From: Akanthomyces muscarius
Lineage: Eukaryota > Ascomycota > Sordariomycetes > Hypocreales > Cordycipitaceae
DNA length: 64,000 nt
Reading direction: 5' to 3'
Assembly: GCF_028009165.1 (NCBI RefSeq)
Contig: NC_079241.1
Span: 4,092,001-4,156,000, forward strand
Shown here: piece by piece, positions 10,772 to 21,039 of the stretch
How positions within the stretch are numbered: position 1 is the first letter of the stretch
Layout of the letters: the number at the start of each line of letters is the position of its first letter
Notes under the pieces: model-generated
Told to the model about the DNA's origin: nothing
Databases searched by the model: none
The model's input: the letters and a program-made list of their open reading frames with translations, nothing else
Translations under genes and position numbers: made by a program

Positions 10772-13700
10772 ATGGAGAGCCAATCTGGACTGGGCAAGCT
10801 CTTGCCCAAGTCATTGTCGGCGCGGCGCAAACAGCGAAGCAAAAAGAGCAAGACGCGCGACGGAGACGCAGCCAGCGATGCGACGACGGACAGGCCGTTG
10901 TCTACTGGTAGTGGCGACCTGTCGCTAGACGCCGACGGCCAGGACGGCGGCCAGGACGACGACCACGAGTACACCGACGATGCGGATGATGGGAGCTTTG
11001 TTTCCTACGAGTCAAGCGCGGATGCGAACCGCAGTGGAGAATCGTAAGTTGTTCTATTTTTCGTTGTTGATATGCCTTGTTTTGCTCGGATCTTTTTTCG
11101 CTGCCAGGCCCTGCTTTTCGGAGGGGCGCGCAGGGAGTTACCTTACTGGTAGGTACCTACTCTTTGGCTTTGAGGCGGCGCGCCGGTGTTACGGCAGCTC
11201 GTGCCTGGGTGCGGCCAAAGTGCGGCAACGTGCCCCAGGCCCAGGCCAGCCGACGAAAAAGACCCCCGCCCTCAGCCTAGCTCGTCGTACGGCTCGGCCT
11301 ACTCGCTCTGATTACGCCAGCTTCTGACATGGGCAAAGTAATGCCTCCGACCCTTCCTGAAAATATCGGTTATCAATCTCCTCCATCTTTTCAACACGTT
11401 TTGTCCTTTATTTTGTTTCACCTGCTCAGCATCAATCGTCTTCTCTGCCTTGTCGTCATCCCTGCAGTGCACCATAGCTTATTAGCTCCTGCGTTTCTAA
11501 CATTGTCTTGGCAGCCTGCGCCCGTCATCTAGATCGCGACCGGTGCGGCCAGTTCCATCCAACCACCCCTCGCTCGTCGGCTATCTCACGACTTCCTCTC
11601 CCGCCGTTCAGGCTGCTCACCTAGACTCGCCGCCCAAGATTCGGCCTTCGTCGCGAAACAGCCGCAGCCCCTGGCGGAAGGGTAACAGGGACGAAAAGGC
11701 AGACGCCCCAGACGCTGCCTCCCCGGTCAAGTTCCCGGAACTGCCAGTGCCCGCCAAACTGGCTGTTACCGACCGGGAGACTCGGGGCAAGAACCCCAAT
11801 ATCGAGGTCGAGGTACCCCGGACCCCCCCTAACGACGAAAAGTCCGGTCCCGTCATTGTCAATACGCCACCCACGCCGACCGACGCTGGCCTCGGTTTCA
11901 GCCGTACTTCGACCTCCTCGTCGGACAAGCGCTCCTCTGCTGCTACCAATAGTCCTGCCGAAACGGGATCGCCCACACGAAACATGAACATTCACAGGAG
12001 AAGCAAATCTGGAGGAGCTGCCATTGGTCCAAGCAAGCTGTCCAACATCACCCCGGCGCCGCTGACACCTGGTGCGGAGGTAGACAGCGGTGCCATAACA
12101 CCGAGCGCAACTGGATTCTTCTCGTCGGTCATCTCTGCTGCCCAAAATGCTGCAACGACATTGAGCAACAATATGGCTGGCACTGGCATTGGCATGGGTG
12201 GACAAAGGAGCAAACCGGGAAGCTCAAAGTCACTAAGCGTGGAAGACATTGGCCAGCTAGAAGACGACGGTAGCATGGCTTCTCAACAGAACAAAGAAGA
12301 AGCTTCCCAGCTGCAAGCACGAAATTCGCAGCGCAGTTCGGCCATCCAGACTCTAGGTGCTGGAGAGCTAAGCCTCAGCCAGCTTGGCCTTTCCGATGCC
12401 CCCAGCAACGTCGCCAGCCCCGCCAGTGCTAGGTTCCCGGATGTTGTCGACACACGGGCCAGATCCGAATCTGCGCCAGTTGAGCCCCATAGCGACCTTC
12501 CGAGCGATGAGCCTGTCAGTAGGCCGCGATCGGTCATCGAATCGGCCAACGGCGATGATTTTGCACAATCACAACCCGACATCGCCGGTCCCAACAGAAG
12601 CTCGAGCGTGCGAAGCGCGCTGAAGCCGCGTAGGAAGAGAGGGAGCTCCGTGACTACTGCTGCGACCATCGGCGTGCCCGCGGGCGTACCGCTGCAGCCA
12701 ACACCAACCTTGGGTGCTCCCAAGCTGACTGGATTTGCCATTGCTAGCAAGAAGAGGAATCGCGACTTTCACTCGTTTTTCAAGAGCGTTCCTGATGATG
12801 ACTATCTCATCGAGGACTACAGCTGCGCGTTGCAGCGAGAAATTCTGGCCCACGGTCGTCTCTACGTTTCCGAGGGCCATCTCTGCTTCAGCAGCAATAT
12901 CCTCGGCTGGACAACTACACTGGTTATGAGCTTTGACGAGATTGTGTCGGTCGAGAAGCGAAGCACGGCATTGGTTTTCAAAAATGGCTTGATGATCTCA
13001 ACTCTGCACGCCAAGCACATTTTTGCAAGCTTCACCAGCAGAGACGCCACCTACGACTTGATCGTCAACATCTGGAAGCTGGGACATCCTACCCTCAAGA
13101 GCACTCTCAACGGTGTCCAGCTCGAGGGAATGGGCGGCGACAAGACAGAAAAAGTGGACGATGAGCCCCAGGGCCTGGGACTGGAAAATGATACTCCCAT
13201 GGGCTCGGAGTCTGAAGACGACAGCGATGAAGACGACGAATTTTACGATGAAGAGGAGGACGGCGCTTTTGTGGACACGCAGTCGACAGAAGTCAGTGCC
13301 GGTGCAGATGCGGACAATGAAAAGGCTATCAGCCGGAAAGTATCTACAATGACCACAGCCAATGGCGCATCAACAGACGGAGCTAAGGATAGTCCAGCTT
13401 CACCGTCCGCCGGTGGTGATTTTCCAGGCCCGGCAACACACGCGCCGACCGAATGCACAGACGGCAGTACGCACTACGACAAGACTGTCGGTGACGACAT
13501 TATCCCCGCTCCCCTGGGCAAAGTCTACAGTCTGCTTTTTGGCTCGGCGTCGACGACTTGGATGACCAAATGGCTTTCGGAGGACCAAAAATGTCTGGAA
13601 GTTACGGTTGACGACAAGAAGGGGTTGGCCATGGACAACAACACAAGGACATGGACATATATTAAGCCTCTATATGCCTCACTAGGCCCCAAACAGACCA

Positions 13701-14602
13701 AGTGTATCGTCACAGAAACGCTGGAGAGCCTCGATTTCGAAAAGTCGATCACACTAATGCTATCGACACGGACGCCCGAAGTTCCGTCGGGCACGCTCTT
13801 CACGGTCAAGACCAGATACTGCCTCACTTGGGCTGAGAACAATGCGACAAGAATTCAGGTCAATTACACGACAGAATGGACTGGCAAGAGCTGGATAAAG
13901 GGCCCGATTGAGACGAATGTGAATTCCGGGCAAGCCAAGTTCTGCGAGGAGCTGTTTGCTTCAGCCAAGGCGGCGGTGTCGACTAGGGGTCGGTCCAACA
14001 CGCTTACGAACGGCGGCAAAGGCAGGAAGAAGGGCAAGAAGGGCCGGGCCAGCCTGGCAGCCAACGAAGGCTCAGATGTTTCGGCTAAGAAGGCTGAGAA
14101 GACCAAGACCAGCTGGGGCCCATTGGAACCTATTCGTGGAATTTTGGAGCCGATACTCGATATTCTCAAGCCTATCTTGACCGGCAACGTCATGTACGGA
14201 CTGCTTGTAGGACTGCTAGTTGCGTCGTGGTTTGGGTTCGGCTTCTCGCCTAGCAAACCTGCAGGCGGGTTTGGTGAGGGATCAGGTGGACGAGGCGAGC
14301 TGGTGGACATGTACGGTCCTTTCAGGCTGGCAGCGTACGAAGAGATGTGGCGTCGAGAGGAAAGCGAGCTGTGGGAGTGGCTCGAGGAGCGGACGGGTCT
14401 TGGTCAGATGGATTCAGACAGTCACGGCATCAGAAAACGCGCGGTTGAGCCGCGTACGATGCAGGAGAGAATGCAAGAGTCTCGAATGGACGCACGCGAA
14501 GTGCAAGAGGCGATTCGGGTGACGGAAGAGAAGCTCAAGGTGCTGAGGCAGGTGATTGTCAATAGCCCAAAGCAGGAAAAGGCGAGCGAAGCGGCTCAGT
14601 GA
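10772..14602 (+). CDS. GRAM-VASt membrane protein, Lam/Ysp2-type sterol transfer family
   Basis: Two exons: 10772-11043 and 11515-14602 (1119 aa); the 471-bp intron has a consensus GTAAGT donor and joins ...GES to LRPSSRSRP in frame. Seen: a basic N-terminus (KSLSARRKQRSKKSK), a long Ser/Pro-rich disordered region, a GRAM domain at about 503-615 (DFHSFFKSVPDDDYLIEDYSCALQ...HGRLYVSEGHLCFSSNILGW), an acidic linker, a VASt/StART-like domain at about 750-913 (starting DDIIPAPLGKVYSLLFG), one membrane helix at about 983-1003 (VMYGLLVGLLVASWFGFGF) and a C-terminal coiled coil. Known: Lam/Ltc proteins sit at ER contact sites and move sterol between membranes. Only one VASt domain is present, so Lam1/3/5/6-like as well as Ysp2-like roles are possible. 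The intron is longer than others here; a missed small exon inside it cannot be excluded. Confidence 0.9.
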
Positions 14603-17556
14603 GAGAAGTGTGAGGCGTGTGTCTCTCGAGTTGCTGGAAGCAACTGTTCAATCCTTTCCCATTCATTTGTATTTTTTTCGGTCTGTCTTTGTTTTTTTGA
14701 GAACATGGCGCATGTGTATTTGCATTATCCTACATAGCTAAGCGTTGCGGGTTTTTGGCTTTTCACTTTGTTTTGTATACTAAAAGAAGAACCCGAGTCT
14801 TGTACCATGAACAAATTATGCCGCACAATGAAATGATGTTTCGGCCAGGGCGGGCTGACCAGAGTTCCGACGTGACGTAAGGGTATTATGGGTTCATCGG
14901 GAGAGTGGCTGCATGTGTCAAACGGGGTTCCATCGTGGTGTCGATAGCAACGGGCTCAGGGCATTGCGGACGTTCTGGAGGTTCTAGACGGGGCGGCCAG
15001 CGGCCATGGCTCTGGGCAGCTGGGGGGGCGTGTTGGGTGTGTGAGCCTGAGGTGGTGTATCGTGGTGGGCTGAACAGGGGCCCACAGAGGGTGGTGGGTG
15101 TGCTGGCCAGCGCGGGGGGAGACGAGACCCTCTGTGGAGGTAGAGGTGTACGGTGAACCGTACCAGTAAATGGGATATGCAGTTGATGTGATCGGAGGGC
15201 CACACCGGTTCGTGTGATGCTCGGGGGGTAATCGTACAGAGCAATTGATAGATTCTACATCATCAATGTGCACTGCCTGCCCTGCGGCATCGACATGTGC
15301 TGACAAGAGCCCGGAGCCCGTTATCAGCATCAGCCACAGCGCTCCAGGAGCTAGAGGCGTGTGGGAATCTCAACTGTCGCCCCGCTTGCCATGACGGTTG
15401 CGCATCCAGGTAGTCCACGGTCGTTGCAGGAATAGATGGAAATATCACTGATGCAAATTGCAGATGCAGATATAAACGGCATGAAGACGGACGCATACGT
15501 GCATTAATTTTCCCTCGTCCTGCAGCTGCGCCGCCCGCATTGTGTAACGAGGGCAGCGACCTTTCCCGTCAAGCACTACCGGGTAGGGGGGAGGGTTATT
15601 AATAATATTGTTAGTACAACACCACCACCATGAGGACAGACACGGCCCAGGTTCGAGCACTGGGGACACACGACCACTAGAATAGCGCTTAAAATGCTTG
15701 AGTCTGTTGCCAAGTTTTATGTCCAGGCTACTGGTGTCAGTATCGAAGGCTTCGACGGCAGAGGCAGCCGGCGGCAAGGAGAGCGAATCGCCACAAGCAG
15801 CACAGTCACATAGCGCGTTTTTTTGTTTTGTTTGTGTTAGTGGTCAGCAAGATAACAAGGCTGCCTGCTGACGTCTGACACGTGCTGCTGGTACGGTGAT
15901 GAATGTGGAGGCGGATACGACAAACAGGCGGCTCGCTGTGCCAAAAAAAAAAAAGACCATTACGGTAGGAATAAGCAAGCTTTCTGCACAGACACACTCG
16001 TCCGTCCTCGGCTACTGCTATTCGAGGGTCGACACGTTGGAAGTACTGGGGCGCGACGACCGTGTTTTGCGTGTCAAGAGTTCGGCCACTTTGCTTGGGC
16101 TCAATTGCTGCTAGTTTGATCACGTCCAACCTACAACGATCCCCCCTTTATGTAATTAAAATAGCACTTTACGAAGAAACAAAAAAGAACCAGCATCTGA
16201 ACGACTGCTCTGTGCGTGCTTGATAGTGTTTCTTTGGGGGCCGTGGTCCAGTACTACGTACAAAAGATGCTTTCGGTGGTGTGTGCTGGATCTACGGCCG
16301 CGCTAGACTTGGGATGGGGGTCTCTGCTGAATCGGCGCGCCCCCCCTTCTCCTCCCATCGTGTACATGTGTGCGGTCGAAGATTCGTCGGTTCTGCTGCG
16401 GGTTGAATTTTGATTTGTTTTGTTCTGCTGCCGACGAGAGGGTCCGCCCAGCGGTCGCACAGCTGCACATCATCGTCGCCATGGACTGTCGGCGTTGGGA
16501 GTGTACGTGGCCACATACACTACCGGTAGGTACAGTGCCCAGCCGCCTGCCAGCACAGAGGGAAAAAGCCACGCGAGCCTGGACCAGCTTGGACGGTATT
16601 GCTGGTGGGCCGGATGGGCAGATGGCGTTGTTGACAGATTGGCAAGTCAAGCAGTGGCGAGAAAAGGACCAGTTATAACCACTGGAACAAGGGAACAAGG
16701 CGCTCGCTGTGGCAAGCCTGCCGAGAGATAATTCGACAAAGTACCGTTTCAGTGGGCTTGTTAGTTGGGCACCACGGGGCACGTAGCGTCTACCTGGATC
16801 TGTAATAGGCTGTCGCATGCCAGCCTGGCCAGCCTGGCCATCTTGTTACCTTGGGTCGTGGAGGACGAGTGCCGTGTCGTCGTCTGCCACACGCCCACCC
16901 TCTCGCTTTTTTTCTCTCATTTCCCTCCCCTTCCTCCTTCTCCCTCTTCCTCTCACTCCTCCTTTGCCCACACCTCCTGTCGGCGCGTGCTGCAACCTCC
17001 ACGCCTCTACCAACCCAGCATCCAATTTATCGACACACCCAAAAAAGTCCACGTCCAGGGGTTTTCTTTCAACATTTGATCTTTCTTGATCGGTATACTG
17101 TGTTGGCTCGAGGCAAGCTTCGCTTTTCCCGTCCGCTTTGCCTCGCTCCCCCGCAAACGTTGCGTTCCACCGACTTTTTGCGTCCGCCACTCCCGTTTAC
17201 GAAATCCCTCGTGCTGGCTGTCGTGGGCTGCCCGGCCCTATTCTGTCCCCGCCAACGCGGTCTGCCCGAACGCATTGGGTGGACGAACACTGCCACCCGC
17301 ACAACAAAAATCATCGTTGGCATCGCGTCGCTGTCGGTTGTTGCTTCATTCCCATCGCCGCTTTGCTCCCTTCGAATATCGGCCAAGTCGCCGCGCGCTC
17401 ATAATCGGTAGCCGTTTCCGTGACACATAAGCTCGTTGCCAGCAAGAAAAAAAACAAGGTCAACTCTGGGCCCACGCCGTCGTCTGGCCCGTCGCGTCGT
17501 ACTTGCCCGTCCTCATCGAGCACATCTCCCACCGGCAACTCGATACTGCGTGCAAA
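14603..17556. other. Large intergenic region before the FAR1-domain gene
   Basis: About 2.95 kb without a credible gene. Short frames on both strands have no domain character. The last 700 bp look like the promoter and long 5' leader of the FAR1-domain gene, with a C/T tract at 16907-16972. A 12-A run lies near 15942-15955. A GGTTCGAG string near 15650 resembles a tRNA B-box but has no tRNA fold around it. Confidence 0.55.
16907..16972 (+). promoter_or_regulatory. Pyrimidine-rich tract upstream of the FAR1-domain gene
   Basis: Nearly pure C/T on the plus strand, 585-650 bp before the start codon. Such CT tracts commonly lie just upstream of transcription starts in filamentous fungi. Similar tracts lie upstream of the ABC transporter and DUF1774 genes. 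The role is inferred. Confidence 0.35.
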
Positions 17557-19665
17557 ATGTCAACACTGGGGCCGTCCGGCTCCAATGCGCATGCCGCCTT
17601 GAATTTCTCCCAGGCTGGCCTTCGTCGCGGCGCAGGCTTCCCACCATCGCACCCGAACCAGCCTAACAAGCAGTCTCCCGCGCCCCATGCTGCCTCCCCC
17701 TACCAGTCTCATGCCTACACGCCGCAGCAGCCGCAGCAAGGCACGTATCAGCACATCTTCCCTCCGAACCAGATGAACGCCAATGTCCCCAATGGACCCT
17801 CACGCGGCCCGAATCCGCACCTCCCCAATAGTCTCGCCGCTCAGCGCCAGCGTGGTGCTCCCTCGCGCCAGCAGATGCCAAACCCGTCGCCTATGCTTTT
17901 CCCGGGCGCCATCACCCAGTCTATACAGCACGACCCGATTCTCTCTCACCACCAACAACAGCAGCACCAGCAACACCAGCAACATCAGCAGCAACCTCAC
18001 CAGCAGCAGCCTCATCACCCGCAACAACATGGTCACCAGAGCCATCAGCAGCAGGGCCAGCACCAGCAGCACCAGCAGCATCAGCACCCTGGCCACCCGA
18101 CTCATCCTTTGACGGCGCATCACAGTCAACAGAGCCACCAAGCACAGCAATCGCACCAACACCAAAACCAGCAGCATCAGTCTCATCCAGCCCATCAAAG
18201 TCATCCTGGCCACCCCAGCCATCTGACTCATCCACAGCCTGCGCATCAGAACCACCCGCTGCACCAGCCTCATCAATCGCTCCAGCAGCAACAGCAAGCT
18301 CAACAACAACAGCAGGCGCAGCAGCAGCAGGCTCAGCAGCAACAGCAACAGCAGCAGGCGCAACAACATCAACAGCAGCAACAGCAGCAGGCGCAGCAGG
18401 CGCAACAACAGCAGGCGCAGCAGCAGCAGGCTCAACAGCAGGCGCAGCAGCAAGCACACCAGAAGCAACAATCCCAACCCCAGCCTACGCCTCAACAACA
18501 TACTCCTCAGCCCCAGCCACAGCAGCAGCCTACGCCTCAGCAGCAGCAGCAATCGGCCCCCCCAAGCCAGCAGCAATCGCTACAGCACCAGGCGAAGAGC
18601 CGAACGCCGCAGGCGCAGCAGACTCACGCGACTCCCCGGACTGCTCCAGCTCAGCTCCCGCAACAACAAGAGGTTCATACTGTTGAGGATATCGACATGG
18701 AAGGCCAAGGAGAGGCTGAAGATCCCAATGCCCTGGATGCCAAGCTTCGCAACGACCCCTCATTTGTGCCATCACAACCTATGGGTGAGATGATGTCGCC
18801 GCCTCCTGAAGGCGGCAGCTATCCTACGCTGGAAGCCGTGCAAAAAGCCGTTCTTCGATACTGTACCTCTGTCGGCTATGCTATTGTCATTGGCCGGTCC
18901 AAGAAGACGGTACCTGGATTAAAGAAGGTTTTGTTTGTTTGCGACAGAGCTGGAAAGCCCCCAAGTCGCGTCAGCCCCGAATTCCGTAAGCGCAAAACTT
19001 CATCTCGCAAATGTGACTGCCCCTTTGGCTTCTTCGCCATTGAGCAGCGCACACAGTGGACTATTCGTTATCGACCCAACCCGCAGCACTTGACGCACAA
19101 TCATGGCCCTAGCGAAGGTCCTTCTGACCATCCTGCTGCCAGAAAACTGGACAGCAAAATGGTCGCCGAGGTCAAACGTCTCAAAGAAAATGGTAGGCTT
19201 GTTAACGCCGTTCATCTACAGACTCATGCTAACTGTAAAGTAACAACAGGAGCGGGCGTGCCGGAAACCCTGCAAATTCTGCAGACTGAAAACCCTGAAT
19301 GCCACCTCCTCCCGAGGGACATTTACAATGCGCGAGCTGCCATCAACCGAAATCCTACCAAGGTGGCTTCGGGCATTGCCGAGAACCGACCAGCGATATA
19401 TACCAAGACGCCACAGTCATCAGAGGACAAAATCCGCTCTGACCTACGACGCGAGCTGTCCAAGGCCCACGAGGACATGAAAAAGATGGAAGAGGAGAAG
19501 CAAAAAGAGATAGACTCGCTCAAGACCATAATCAAGGAAAAGGAGCAGCTTATCACGAAGTTTGAAATGTTCATCGACATATGCAACGAAAGAGTCATGG
19601 TTCAGCGTGAGAGACTTGCAGGACAGGAGCAAGGGGGCGCGGGTGGAAGCAGTATAGTACCGTGA
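17557..19665 (+). CDS. FAR1-type DNA-binding domain protein with long Gln/His-rich region
   Basis: Frame open throughout; ATG at 17557 has a good context (AAAATGTC). I prefer two exons, 17557-19192 and 19250-19665 (683 aa), removing an in-frame 57-nt intron with GTAGGC donor, CTAACTG branch site and ACAG acceptor; unspliced it would be 702 aa. Seen: Ser/Pro/Asn-rich N-terminus, a Gln/His/Ala repeat region at about 130-335 (CAG/CAA/CAC codons), a FAR1-like zinc-binding domain at about 422-520 (VQKAVLRYCTSVGYAIVIGR ... CDCPF ... HNHGPS with a CxC-H-x-H arrangement), and a C-terminal coiled coil KAHEDMKKMEEEKQKEI. Known: FAR1 domains derive from MULE transposases. No transposase core is present, so this looks like a domesticated nuclear regulator. 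Its targets are unknown. Confidence 0.85.
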   Translation: MSTLGPSGSNAHAALNFSQAGLRRGAGFPPSHPNQPNKQSPAPHAASPYQSHAYTPQQPQQGTYQHIFPPNQMNANVPNGPSRGPNPHLPNSLAAQRQRGAPSRQQMPNPSPMLFPGAITQSIQHDPILSHHQQQQHQQHQQHQQQPHQQQPHHPQQHGHQSHQQQGQHQQHQQHQHPGHPTHPLTAHHSQQSHQAQQSHQHQNQQHQSHPAHQSHPGHPSHLTHPQPAHQNHPLHQPHQSLQQQQQAQQQQQAQQQQAQQQQQQQQAQQHQQQQQQQAQQAQQQQAQQQQAQQQAQQQAHQKQQSQPQPTPQQHTPQPQPQQQPTPQQQQQSAPPSQQQSLQHQAKSRTPQAQQTHATPRTAPAQLPQQQEVHTVEDIDMEGQGEAEDPNALDAKLRNDPSFVPSQPMGEMMSPPPEGGSYPTLEAVQKAVLRYCTSVGYAIVIGRSKKTVPGLKKVLFVCDRAGKPPSRVSPEFRKRKTSSRKCDCPFGFFAIEQRTQWTIRYRPNPQHLTHNHGPSEGPSDHPAARKLDSKMVAEVKRLKENGRLVNAVHLQTHANCKVTTGAGVPETLQILQTENPECHLLPRDIYNARAAINRNPTKVASGIAENRPAIYTKTPQSSEDKIRSDLRRELSKAHEDMKKMEEEKQKEIDSLKTIIKEKEQLITKFEMFIDICNERVMVQRERLAGQEQGGAGGSSIVP

Positions 19666-21039
19666 GCTGTGAGGAGCGGACGGGATGAAAGTTGAAGAGC
19701 CAAGAGCAACGGGCCTGTCTGGAACAAGCACTCCGGAAACATGATTCTGCATGGCTACGATAATTTGATCGAACATGATTTTTCTTTTTAAATTGGCTGG
19801 ATGAGCCAGGCGGAGTTTCTGGGATTGGGCTTGGGTGTTTTCTATATATTATACAATGTCATCGTCAATGTGCGCTGAAGGCGGCAAAGCTCGTGATTGG
19901 GAGGAGATGGGAGCATATATTGGTGGCACAGGCCGGGCAGAGTTCAGGTCTACGAATATGATTTGATTAAGCTATTTTTGTTAGTTTCGGCTGCTAAGCC
20001 GAGGACACAATGCAAGAGCGGAACCTTGAGAATCTTGCTTTGCCCTTTGTCGTGCAGTCACTGTGTAGACGGATGGGCTGTTCGAGATGCCGTTGCTGTT
20101 CGGTGACGGGTGTGCGATATGTGGCCGAAGTGCGAGTTGGGCTTTCGCAGCCTGTCAAGCTACAGCTTCAGAACTCGATGGTAAATGTGATTTTCTCATT
20201 TTGTTTTATTTGATTTGCTCTGCCGCCGAGTAGTGCCATCACTGTGTAGTCGGATCTGCTTGATGCCCTCGTGGTACTGTGACAGGTGTGTGACGCACAA
20301 TCACGGTGCCAGCTGGGTCGTCGCAGCTCGTCAAGCCACAGCTTCCAAACCCACATGCCACGGCGCGACGAACCAGGCTTGCTCAGGGCGCGCCGCGCAC
20401 CCCACCACAAGTCGCGTACCTTGCCGCAGCCTAATGGGGTCTGGTCTTGTACCAGTACTGGGAGGTACACGCTACGGAGTACTTTGTTCTTCATTTACTT
20501 ACTGCCTAGTTTGGCGTACCGACCTTTGTACCCAAAAAGTAGCACACACCTCACCTCCATTTCCAGCATCGCACCCTGGCATTGCGCAAACACCCTAATT
20601 CTTCTAATACCTCTCCTTCTTGATAGGCACAAACTGGCCGTCGGTTCCATCGGCCTGGATCTGTGCATAGAAAGTTTGACGTTTTCCCCCCCTTTCTTCC
20701 TCTTGCCGTTGCCTTTCCCCAGTCGCGGCACCGATACCCCCCGTCCCGTTTACAGCGCCCCTGAGATTGTTTGAAAAGCGCAAGCTTCCCGACTCTGCTG
20801 GCCGACGCAACCGCTCTCGAGATTTCTTCCTCGCGTCGAACGTTGCTTCGTCTTGCCATTTGCTGCTAGGAAACAGCACGATATACTCTTTAATCTGGAC
20901 ACCGATCGGCTGCGATACAAGCTACAACCGGATATGGTCTGTTTGACGCTCTACTCTTCGCCATAAACCTTTGACCTTATATCGCCACCCGACGTGGTCT
21001 CTTCTCTTGTTGCGGCAACCCCTATCTTAATACGCCGCC
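19666..21039. other. Intergenic region before the dynein heavy-chain gene
   Basis: About 1.4 kb holding the FAR1-gene 3' end and the dynein promoter and leader. Pyrimidine-rich stretches occur at about 20683-20725. A TACGGAGTAC motif lies at about 20473-20483. No gene recognised. Confidence 0.55.

Noticed and set aside
15640..15670. GGTTCGAG string resembling a tRNA B-box
   Set aside because: No A-box, acceptor stem or anticodon stem can be drawn around it.
17800..18576. Leucine-rich (258 aa) and Ala/Val-rich (178 aa) minus-strand frames
   Set aside because: Mirror translations of the CAG/CAA/CAC repeat that encodes the Gln/His region on the plus strand.
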